A stretch of 5,262 nucleotides of DNA, from NCBI GenBank assembly GCA_910586635.1, contig CAJUJA010000079.1, positions 1 through 5,262 of the forward strand, written 5' to 3'. A program made the translations under genes and the position numbers. Positions 1 through 5,221 of the stretch are shown in pieces (the first letter of the stretch is position 1; each line of letters begins with the position of its first letter). The notes below the pieces were generated by a model. The model was not told the DNA's origin. It made no database searches and saw only the letters and a list, made by a program, of their open reading frames with translations. This stretch comes from an uncultured Bacilli bacterium. Lineage in GTDB: Bacteria > Bacillota_I > Bacilli_A > RF39 > UBA660.

Positions 1-30
1 ATTATAGACATTATAGCTTTAATTTACTTT

Positions 31-58
31 TTGATAATTTTAATAATCCTGTTATTTA
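31..58 (+). promoter_or_regulatory. weak candidate promoter upstream of the operon
   Basis: TTGATA at 31-36 matches the -35 consensus in five of six bases. The best -10 at an acceptable distance is TATTTA at 53-58, after a 16-base spacer, and it matches poorly. In sequence this AT-rich many such pairs arise by chance, and the true promoter may lie before the window because gene 1 need not be the first gene of the operon. Confidence 0.2.
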
Positions 59-66
59 TTAAATAA
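52..66. repeat. AT-only palindrome just before the ribosome binding site
   Basis: TTATTTA at 52-58 and TAAATAA at 60-66 are perfect inverted repeats around a single T at 59. With a one-base centre it cannot form a stable full hairpin, so if it matters it is more likely a protein-binding site than a terminator. It lies 5 bases before the Shine-Dalgarno sequence of gene 1. Chance is a real alternative because both arms are pure A/T. Confidence 0.3.
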
Positions 67-71
67 TTTTT

Positions 72-80
72 AAGGAGGGG
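72..80 (+). promoter_or_regulatory. strong Shine-Dalgarno site of gene 1
   Basis: AAGGAGGGG lies 7 bases before the ATG at 88. It is a near-perfect match to the 3' end of 16S rRNA, fixes the start of gene 1, and is the strongest ribosome binding site in the window. It suggests the dehydrogenase is translated efficiently compared with the downstream genes. Confidence 0.9.
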
Positions 81-87
81 TAGAAAT

Positions 88-1515
88 ATGAAAAAGATTA
101 TTTATTCATTTAATCCATCTACAAATGAGTTGTTGTGGATGGGAAAGCAAAGCACGCATATTGAAATCCTTAATGCAGTAGAAAAAGGAAAAAATGCACA
201 AAAATTTTATTGCTTATTGTCTTTAGAGGAAAGGAAAAAAATTCTATTAAATTTTTCTGAAATTGTGAAAAGAGATGCGGAAAAATTAGCACGCATTATT
301 TCTTTGGAAAATGGAAAGCCATTTTGGGAGGCAAAAACAGAAGTTGCTGCATTATCTAGTAAAGTTAATGCGGTAATATCATCTTTTGAAGAAAAAATGC
401 ATATTGTTGAGAAAGAATTAACAAATGGTAGACGTTCAATTACTAGATATAAAGCACATGGATTACTAGTGGTTATTGGTCCATATAACTTCCCTATGAG
501 TATGCCTAATAGCCATATAATGCCTGCGATATTAGCTGGAAATTCAGTCATTTTTAAACCTAGTGAAAAAACTCCTATGTGTGCTGAAGTTTATTTTGAA
601 ATTTGGAAAGAAGCGGGATTACCAGATTCAGTTTTACAAATCGTCTATGGAGATGATAAAGTTGGAAAGAAATTAGTCCGAAATGATAATATTAATGGCG
701 TTCTTTTTATTGGCAGTAGAAGGGCAGGCTTAGATATTAATACAGCCTTGGCCAAAAAAACTGATAAAATTTGTGTTTTAGAAATGGGGGGGAATAGCCC
801 TTTAATGATTTGGGATTATGAAAATGTTCGTTATGCAATAAATATTGCGATTCAATCGGCATTTTTATCCGCTGGTCAAAGATGTTCGTGTGCAAGACGA
901 TTGATTGTAAATTCTAAATTAAAAGATTCATTTATTCCTTTATTTATAAAAGCAGTTTCTAACATTGTCATTGGCGATGCTTTTTCAGAAGATTTAATAC
1001 CATTTATGGGACCAGTAATAGATGAAAACATTTTGATTAATTTTTATCAAAAATTTAATGAATATAAGAATTTAGGTGCAAAAATTTTGCTGGAGCCACA
1101 CAAATTATCAAACTTAGGAACGAATTTTGTGACACCAGCAATATTAGATACAACTAATATTAATGTGCCAGATGAAGAGGTTTTTGGCCCTTTTTTGCAA
1201 GTTATTTTTGTTGATTCTTTTGAAGATGGAGTAGAGGAATGCAATAAAACATCTTATGGTTTGGCAGCTGGGATTGTATGTAAAGATAGAAACATTTATG
1301 AGCAATTTTTCAGTTTAGTCCAAGCAGGTATAATTAATTGGAACCAACCATTAACTGGTTCTTCTGGAACTGCCCCATTTGGTGGAATTAAATTAAGTGG
1401 AAATCATCATCCTGCAGGGTATTTTTCTTGCAATTATTGTTCTTATTCTGTTGCTTCTATAGAGTCGCCAGATACTTCTGAAATTAAAAGAATATCAAAC
1501 GGGTTAAAATTTTAG
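88..1515 (+). CDS. aldehyde dehydrogenase, AstD (succinylglutamate-semialdehyde dehydrogenase) subfamily
   Basis: A predicted cytosolic NAD(P)-dependent enzyme of 475 residues that oxidises an aldehyde to a carboxylic acid. The standard aldehyde dehydrogenase motifs are in order: GPYNFP with catalytic Asn134, FKPSE at 156-160 (Lys157 and Glu160 for the cofactor), FIGS at 207-210, general base Glu232 in LEMGG, nucleophile Cys266 in GQRC, and EEVFGPF with Glu364 and Phe366. The Glu-Cys spacing of 34 residues is the family norm. Subfamily marks resemble AstD closely: PNSHIMPAILAGN after the Asn loop, AGQRCSCARR around the cysteine, and NWNQPLTG followed by APFGG and SGNHHP near the C-terminus. 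AstD oxidises N-succinylglutamate 5-semialdehyde in arginine catabolism, but no other ast gene is present. I therefore infer a related amide-bearing amino-acid semialdehyde as substrate, and give no gene symbol. The start is fixed by AAGGAGGGG. The next gene follows after 10 bases, so the two are co-transcribed. The class is certain; the substrate is not. Confidence 0.93.
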   Translation: MKKIIYSFNPSTNELLWMGKQSTHIEILNAVEKGKNAQKFYCLLSLEERKKILLNFSEIVKRDAEKLARIISLENGKPFWEAKTEVAALSSKVNAVISSFEEKMHIVEKELTNGRRSITRYKAHGLLVVIGPYNFPMSMPNSHIMPAILAGNSVIFKPSEKTPMCAEVYFEIWKEAGLPDSVLQIVYGDDKVGKKLVRNDNINGVLFIGSRRAGLDINTALAKKTDKICVLEMGGNSPLMIWDYENVRYAINIAIQSAFLSAGQRCSCARRLIVNSKLKDSFIPLFIKAVSNIVIGDAFSEDLIPFMGPVIDENILINFYQKFNEYKNLGAKILLEPHKLSNLGTNFVTPAILDTTNINVPDEEVFGPFLQVIFVDSFEDGVEECNKTSYGLAAGIVCKDRNIYEQFFSLVQAGIINWNQPLTGSSGTAPFGGIKLSGNHHPAGYFSCNYCSYSVASIESPDTSEIKRISNGLKF

Positions 1516-1518
1516 GAG
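1514..1518 (+). promoter_or_regulatory. Shine-Dalgarno site of gene 2 overlapping the stop of gene 1
   Basis: AGGAG begins inside the TAG stop codon of the dehydrogenase and sits 7 bases before the ATG at 1526. A ribosome ending gene 1 therefore stands on the binding site of gene 2, which suggests translational coupling and sets the start of gene 2. Confidence 0.8.
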
Positions 1519-1525
1519 AATAAGA

Positions 1526-2758
1526 ATGCAAAATGATTCAATACTTATAGAATTAAAAAATAAAATCGGAGTTGGAAAATTCAACTTGCCCATTTTTATA
1601 GACAAGCCAATCTATCTTGGTGAAAATACAAAAAGCATTTTAAAAAAGCAAAAAGTTTTAATAAGAAAATTTTTATCTATCGTATCAAATATAGCAAAGA
1701 ATTCATTAAAAGATAATAGTAAAAATGAAATTAGAAAAATTTTATTTTCAGAATCAGTTTTAGGAATGGATACAGCATATTACAAATCGTTAGATGATTT
1801 TTGTTGGAATATTCCAGTGATGTTCAGAACAGATCAATCAATTGATGGAAAAATTTTTGAAATTCAAAGCCCTGGATCTGGTTGGGGTGATATTCCATTA
1901 ATTTATACGAGTTTATCAGAAAAGTATCCAGAGTTTATTGAAAAAACTAGGAAATATGTTGAAGAATATACGAATTTTATAAAAAAAATTACCTCTAGTG
2001 ATAACCCAAGAGTGGCACATTTTGAAGATGCATCTTCTAATCCTACTAGCATAAAATATTTAAAGGCAATAACGTCAAATGATATAAAGTATTGGGGATT
2101 AGATGGTGATGTTAATATGGAAGACGTTGACTATGTTGTGACGCATTCTGTAAATTCTTTAATAGGTTTAAACTGTTTTGAAAAATATAAAAGCCAAGCA
2201 AAACAAAAAAAACTTATTTTTTGCATTCAACCTAATTTCCTCTTTGATCAAAAAGCAATTTATTTATTGCCTTTTCTAAAAGAAACAAGTTCACTTTTTA
2301 ATGAAGCTATTCGTCAATTATTTCCTTATACTTCCTATTTACATAATGGAGGGTTTTGTTTAAAAGATGGAAGATTTATTACTATTGAAAAATTTTCCAA
2401 ACTTATTTCTAGTGAACGAAGATATTATCTTAAATATGCTGGACCAAATGTAAGCAAAAATTGGGGGAGTAAGTCTGTTTTTAGATTAAGCAAAAATGAT
2501 TGTTATGAATTATTGAAAAGAGCAAATGAGTTAGCAGAGAAAGGAGAGATATGGATTGTCCAAGAAGATATAACTTCATTTTCAGATATGGAAAAAAGTG
2601 AATACTCAGATGATATTAATCAAATATTGAAAAATCATAATCATTTGAAAATAAGTGCTTTTCATACCCCATATAGTATAATTGGATATAAAGTTATGTT
2701 TAGAAAGCATTTCAAAGTGCATGGACAAAAAGATACATATATTGGTGTGGGAATATGA
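1526..2758 (+). CDS. probable circularly permuted ATP-grasp ligase
   Basis: A 410-residue protein with no signal peptide or membrane segment. I read it as an ATP-grasp enzyme of circularly permuted type, as in the glutathionylspermidine-synthase-like families, which join a carboxylate to an amine through an acyl phosphate. An acidic strand that would bind magnesium lies unusually early: Asp103, then Glu112 and Gln114 in FEIQSPGSGWGD. It is followed by a middle region with QPNFLFDQKAIYLLPF, then by what look like the nucleotide-binding parts: Lys303 in YLKYAG with a nearby Asn/Gly-rich loop, and WIVQED at 343-348, where Gln346 and Glu347 would contact adenine. The C-terminus HGQKD (399-403) resembles the end of such proteins. 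In classical ATP-grasp enzymes the acidic strand comes last, hence the permuted reading. Overall similarity is weak and from memory; the substrate cannot be named. It overlaps the radical SAM gene by 4 bases (ATGA), so the two are probably made together. Confidence 0.6.
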   Translation: MQNDSILIELKNKIGVGKFNLPIFIDKPIYLGENTKSILKKQKVLIRKFLSIVSNIAKNSLKDNSKNEIRKILFSESVLGMDTAYYKSLDDFCWNIPVMFRTDQSIDGKIFEIQSPGSGWGDIPLIYTSLSEKYPEFIEKTRKYVEEYTNFIKKITSSDNPRVAHFEDASSNPTSIKYLKAITSNDIKYWGLDGDVNMEDVDYVVTHSVNSLIGLNCFEKYKSQAKQKKLIFCIQPNFLFDQKAIYLLPFLKETSSLFNEAIRQLFPYTSYLHNGGFCLKDGRFITIEKFSKLISSERRYYLKYAGPNVSKNWGSKSVFRLSKNDCYELLKRANELAEKGEIWIVQEDITSFSDMEKSEYSDDINQILKNHNHLKISAFHTPYSIIGYKVMFRKHFKVHGQKDTYIGVGI

Positions 2759-3999
2759 TTGAAGAAAACAATTTTGGAAAAATAGAGGATTATGAAAAAA
2801 TACATAAAAAAATATTTGACAATTGTAAAAAGTTAAGAGGTTTAAAAAAAGATATTAAAACCGATTGGAGTTGTCCAGCTGAAATGCATTTAAGAAAGTC
2901 TACTTTGAGGGGAAAAGACACATTGACATTAACTATTACATTATCCCCCTTTGGATGTGAATGGGCTAGAAAAGGTGGATGCACAATGTGTGGTGAGTTT
3001 GAAAGCATTTCACAAAGACAGGAAATTGCTAATGATCCAAAATTTCACATTTCACAGTTTGTTTCGGGTTTAACAAATGAAAATATGTGGTCTGCGGTAA
3101 AAGAAAGTAGATTATCTATCAGTAGATTAAGAATATATCAAGAAGGAAATTATACTAATACAAATGAGACCTCTAAGATTGCGCAAATAAAAATTTTAAA
3201 ACTTGCTACATTGATAAAGGGTTTGGAAAAGGTAACTATTGAAGCAAGACCTCAATACATAAAAGAAGACATAATAAAAGAATTTTATGAAATTTTTAAA
3301 GATAGCGGTATTGAATTAGAAATTGGAATGGGGTTAGAAGCGAAAAATGATGTTGTAAGAAATGTGTGCATTAATAAAGCTGGGACAGAAAATCAATTCA
3401 AAAATGCAATAAAAATCATGCAAAAATATAATATTTCTCCTTTAGCTTATATTTTATTGAAGCCTCCTTTTCTAACAGAAAGAGAAGCAATAATAGAAGC
3501 GATATCCACCGTTAAATATGCCAATGAATTGGGATTTAAGCGTATAAGCCTTGAACCAATGTCTATCCATGGATTTACTTTGGTAGATGCTCTTAAACAA
3601 AATAATCTATATTCAACTCCTTGGTTTTGGTCTGTGATTAAAGTTTTAGAAGAATGCCAAAATTTTAATGTTAGACCAGGTGTTGGTGGTATAGGATACT
3701 TTCCTTTGCCTGAAGAATTTGCTCAAAATAAATGTAAAAAATGTAACAAGGAAATAATTGATGCGATTATAGAATATAATAAAGCAAAAAAAATAGAACA
3801 TTTTAAGGAATTAAAGAAGTGTGAATGTTATGAAAAATGGTTAAACGAAATTAATTATATTGAAAAAACCCCGTTAAGAAAAAGAATTGAAAATCAAATA
3901 TATATTGTAGAAAAAAATATTAATAATTATAAGGTTTCAAAACATAAAAAAGTAGAAAGTGATGCTAGAGTCTTATATGAACAAGTCCAAAATGAATAA
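2755..3999 (+). CDS. radical SAM enzyme of the RaSEA / TIGR01210 family
   Basis: A 414-residue radical SAM protein. The iron-sulfur cluster cysteines are Cys68, Cys76 and Cys79 in GCEWARKGGCTMCGE (C-x7-C-x2-C), a spacing different from the usual CxxxCxxC but like the archaeal family. Further family marks are an EARPQYI strand, IGMGLEAKND, INKAG, the LLKPPFLTEREA block, and TLVDALKQNNLY followed by TPWFWSVIKVLEE. A C-terminal CKKC (327-330) and CEC (356-358) could bind zinc. The tail after about 370 is rich in Lys and Glu. In Archaea, RaSEA acts after ArcS has attached lysine to the preQ0 base of tRNA and completes archaeosine. No ArcS or transglycosylase is seen here, and the neighbours are ATP-grasp ligases, so I infer radical processing of some other amino-acid conjugate. 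The ATG overlaps the TGA of gene 2, with a modest GTGGG ribosome binding site before it. Family assignment is strong; the reaction is unknown. Confidence 0.88.
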   Translation: MIEENNFGKIEDYEKIHKKIFDNCKKLRGLKKDIKTDWSCPAEMHLRKSTLRGKDTLTLTITLSPFGCEWARKGGCTMCGEFESISQRQEIANDPKFHISQFVSGLTNENMWSAVKESRLSISRLRIYQEGNYTNTNETSKIAQIKILKLATLIKGLEKVTIEARPQYIKEDIIKEFYEIFKDSGIELEIGMGLEAKNDVVRNVCINKAGTENQFKNAIKIMQKYNISPLAYILLKPPFLTEREAIIEAISTVKYANELGFKRISLEPMSIHGFTLVDALKQNNLYSTPWFWSVIKVLEECQNFNVRPGVGGIGYFPLPEEFAQNKCKKCNKEIIDAIIEYNKAKKIEHFKELKKCECYEKWLNEINYIEKTPLRKRIENQIYIVEKNINNYKVSKHKKVESDARVLYEQVQNE

Positions 4000-4897
4000 A
4001 GGAATTATTTTATATAATTGCTTTTCAAAAACTCAATTTAAAACTGTGATAAGATATAAAAATGAATTTGCAAAATTAGGTATCAGTGTGGATTTGAAAA
4101 GAAATAATGAATTGAAAATCGGAATAGACTCCAAAGGGGATATTTTCAATAATGAGTTTGACTATGATTTTTGCTTATATTATGATCAAGATGAGTATAT
4201 AGGGAGAATGTTAGAAAAAAATAACATAAGACTTTTTAATCCCATTACTTCAATTATTAATTGTGCAGACAAAATGCTAACCCATATAGTTTTAGCAAAT
4301 AATCAAATCAAAATGCCAAAAACTATTCCAGGATTACATTGTTATTCTGAAAATTCACAATATACTGATAAAATGATAGCTTCTATTATAAAGCAATTAA
4401 AACTACCAATCGTTTTTAAATTATGTTATGGTGGATGTGGTGATAACGTTTTCAAAGTTGATACATTTGAAGAGTTAAAAAAAATAACTAATGCAAATAT
4501 TCAAACAAAGCACTTATTTCAAGAATATATAAAGCAAAGTAGTGGTAAAGATGTTAGAGTTATAGTGATTGGGCATAAAGTTGTTGGAGCAATGTTAAGA
4601 ATTAACGATAGTGATTTTAGAGCTAATTTAAATCAACAAGGGAAAGGCGAAAATTATCTTTTACCTAAATCGGCAAAAAAACTTGCTGAAAGAGTAAGTG
4701 TTTTATTGAATCTTGATTATTGTGGGATAGATTTATTGTTTAATGAAAAGAATGATTTTATGGTATGCGAAGTAAACTCAAATGCATATATCACTGGATT
4801 TGAAAAGGCAACAAAAATAAATGTTGCAGAATGGTATGCAAAATATATTATTGAGCAAGTCTATGATAAAAACTATCTTTTGACATTACAAAAATAA
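3977..4897 (+). CDS. RimK-like ATP-grasp ligase
   Basis: Predicted to join an amino acid (often glutamate in this family) to a carboxylate through an ATP-made acyl phosphate, in the cytosol. With the ATG at 3977 it has 306 residues, close to the usual RimK size of about 300. In order it shows a first beta strand GIILYN, the DK pair at 98-99 in ADKMLTH, Lys148 and the glycine loop YGGCG (151-155), adenine contacts Gln182-Glu183 in FQEYI, Arg194 in KDVRVIVIG, Arg208 in AMLRI, Asn217 in RANL, Asp252 in GIDLL, and metal ligands Glu265 and Asn267 in EVNSN. These are the ATP-grasp residues of the RimK/LysX/MptN group. The start is unsure: GTG 3959, ATG 3962, ATG 3977 (weak TAGAG six bases upstream) and ATG 3992 are all in frame. 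The last gives MNKGIIL directly at the first strand and overlaps the previous gene by 8 bases. No LysW-like carrier or S6 substrate gene is nearby. A terminator follows, so this ends the operon. Confidence 0.88.
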   Translation: MNKSKMNKGIILYNCFSKTQFKTVIRYKNEFAKLGISVDLKRNNELKIGIDSKGDIFNNEFDYDFCLYYDQDEYIGRMLEKNNIRLFNPITSIINCADKMLTHIVLANNQIKMPKTIPGLHCYSENSQYTDKMIASIIKQLKLPIVFKLCYGGCGDNVFKVDTFEELKKITNANIQTKHLFQEYIKQSSGKDVRVIVIGHKVVGAMLRINDSDFRANLNQQGKGENYLLPKSAKKLAERVSVLLNLDYCGIDLLFNEKNDFMVCEVNSNAYITGFEKATKINVAEWYAKYIIEQVYDKNYLLTLQK

Positions 4898-4908
4898 GGG
4901 ATGTAAAA

Positions 4909-4957
4909 GTTGTTAATAAGGCAAATATGCTAATTTTGTCTTATAGCAGCTTTTTTT
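4909..4957 (+). terminator. intrinsic terminator of the four-gene operon
   Basis: The arm 4909-4925 pairs with 4935-4950 around a 9-base loop, with one bulged A at 4915 and a few G-T pairs. The core is TAAGGCAAA with TTTGTCTTA. Seven T residues (4951-4957) follow directly, then more T-rich sequence to 4964. Four A residues just before the stem (4905-4908) could pair with the T tract, so it may also work on the other strand. It begins 11 bases after the stop of the RimK-like gene. Confidence 0.85.
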
Positions 4958-4962
4958 ATTTT

Positions 4963-4990
4963 TTGACAAGATTAGGTATCGTTTTATTAT
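4963..4990 (+). promoter_or_regulatory. candidate promoter inside the intergenic region
   Basis: A perfect -35 box TTGACA at 4963-4968 is followed, after 16 bases, by TATTAT at 4985-4990, which matches the -10 consensus in five of six bases. Transcription would begin near 4997. The -35 box is fused to the T-rich tail of the preceding terminator. The match is clearly better than the AT-rich background, but no downstream gene on this strand is visible. Confidence 0.55.
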
Positions 4991-4996
4991 ACAATA

Positions 4997-5010
4997 GACA
5001 TTACAATGTC
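4997..5010. repeat. 14-base palindrome at the predicted transcription start
   Basis: GACATT (4997-5002) and AATGTC (5005-5010) are perfect inverted repeats around AC. The site begins 7 bases after the -10 box, where a bound repressor would block initiation. TACAAT also occurs twice 12 bases apart (4990-4995 and 5002-5007). An operator or a 5' hairpin in the transcript are both possible; I do not recognise the regulator. Confidence 0.45.
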
Positions 5011-5049
5011 GGAGATAGTAAAAATAGTGAGTAAAACATAAAAATAGAA

Positions 5050-5107
5050 TAAATTTACATTGGCTTGGGCATTTGACCCAAGTTTTTTTTATTTATTAGT
5101 AAATTTA
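5050..5107. repeat. 9-base inverted repeat enclosing the second terminator
   Basis: TAAATTTAC at 5050-5058 pairs perfectly with GTAAATTTA at 5099-5107, and the terminator hairpin at 5064-5082 lies between them. In RNA this would be an outer stem around the hairpin, but only in transcripts that read past the T tract. All but one base pair is A-T, so chance is likely enough. Confidence 0.3.
5062..5090 (+). terminator. intrinsic terminator of the candidate small RNA
   Basis: CTTGGG (5064-5069) pairs with CCCAAG (5077-5082) around the 7-base loop CATTTGA, and GG at 5062-5063 can extend it by wobble pairs. Eight T residues follow at 5083-5090. There is no T tract on the opposite strand, so it works only on the plus strand. 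It is a second stop about 125 bases after the operon terminator, which suggests that it ends a separate transcript. Confidence 0.8.
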
Positions 5108-5137
5108 AAAAGAATCAATCTAAAGAAGGCCAAGACG

Positions 5138-5159
5138 AAAAAGCCTAGTAAGACTAGGC
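5138..5159 (-). terminator. minus-strand intrinsic terminator of a convergent gene
   Basis: GCCTAG (5143-5148) and CTAGGC (5154-5159) form a perfect 6-base stem around a 5-base loop. Read on the minus strand the stem is followed by five T residues (5142 down to 5138). On the plus strand it is followed only by A residues, so the direction is clear. It begins about 20 bases after the predicted stop of the truncated minus-strand gene. Confidence 0.65.
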
Positions 5160-5179
5160 AAAAAAATATAGTTTTAAAA

Positions 5180-5221
5180 TCATTTCAATTTCTTTTTATT
5201 GTAGATATCTAAAGGAACAAA
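5180..5221 (-). CDS. C-terminal end of a truncated convergent gene
   Basis: Read on the minus strand, 5221 to 5180 gives 13 open codons, FVPLDIYNKKKLK, then TGA. The other two frames are closed by stops within this stretch. The lysine-rich end and the minus-strand terminator about 20 bases further on make this a plausible protein C-terminus. The rest of the gene is cut off by the contig end, where adapter sequence begins. Thirteen codons are too few to name a product or exclude chance. Confidence 0.4.
   Translation of the reverse strand, partial: FVPLDIYNKKKLK

Larger units (their letters stand above)
4997..5090 (+). ncRNA. candidate small RNA between a promoter and a terminator
   Basis: A consensus-like promoter ends at 4990 and an intrinsic terminator ends at 5090, which together define a transcript of roughly 90-95 bases. 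It contains no credible coding sequence: the only ATG-started frame (5006-5041) has 11 codons and no ribosome binding site. The 5' end would carry the GACATT palindrome and the 3' end a hairpin with a U tail, a common shape for small regulatory RNAs. It matches no RNA family I recognise. It could instead be a leader with an attenuator, but the next detectable gene lies on the opposite strand. Confidence 0.4.

Noticed and set aside
207..551. A minus-strand open frame of 114 codons inside the dehydrogenase gene
   Set aside because: It lies wholly antisense to a gene with all catalytic motifs intact, lacks a ribosome binding site and resembles no known protein; it is a shadow of the coding strand.
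1047..1244. A 65-codon minus-strand open frame within the dehydrogenase gene
   Set aside because: It is antisense to the C-terminal catalytic region of a clear gene, with no sign of independent translation.
88..1515. Naming gene 1 astD of the arginine succinyltransferase pathway
   Set aside because: Subfamily similarity is clear, but no other ast gene is present and the neighbours indicate a different pathway; only the subfamily is supported.
2790..3008. A 72-codon minus-strand open frame in the radical SAM gene
   Set aside because: It covers the strand opposite the cluster-binding cysteine motif, whose conservation explains the open frame.
4988..5010. A BlaI/MecI/CopY-type operator (TACA-NN-TGTA)
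   Set aside because: TACA and TGT are separated by one base, not two, and the outer A of the second half is C, so the known pattern is not met.
5006..5041. An 11-codon ATG-started frame (MSEIVKIVSKT) after the intergenic promoter, as a leader peptide or small protein
   Set aside because: It has no ribosome binding site, starts inside the palindrome, shows no run of regulatory codons and has no downstream gene on the same strand.
1..5221. Mycoplasma-type code, mobile elements, CRISPR arrays, tRNA or rRNA genes
   Set aside because: TGA is used as a normal stop and Trp is TGG. No transposase, spaced direct repeats, cloverleaf or ribosomal RNA sequence was seen on either strand.
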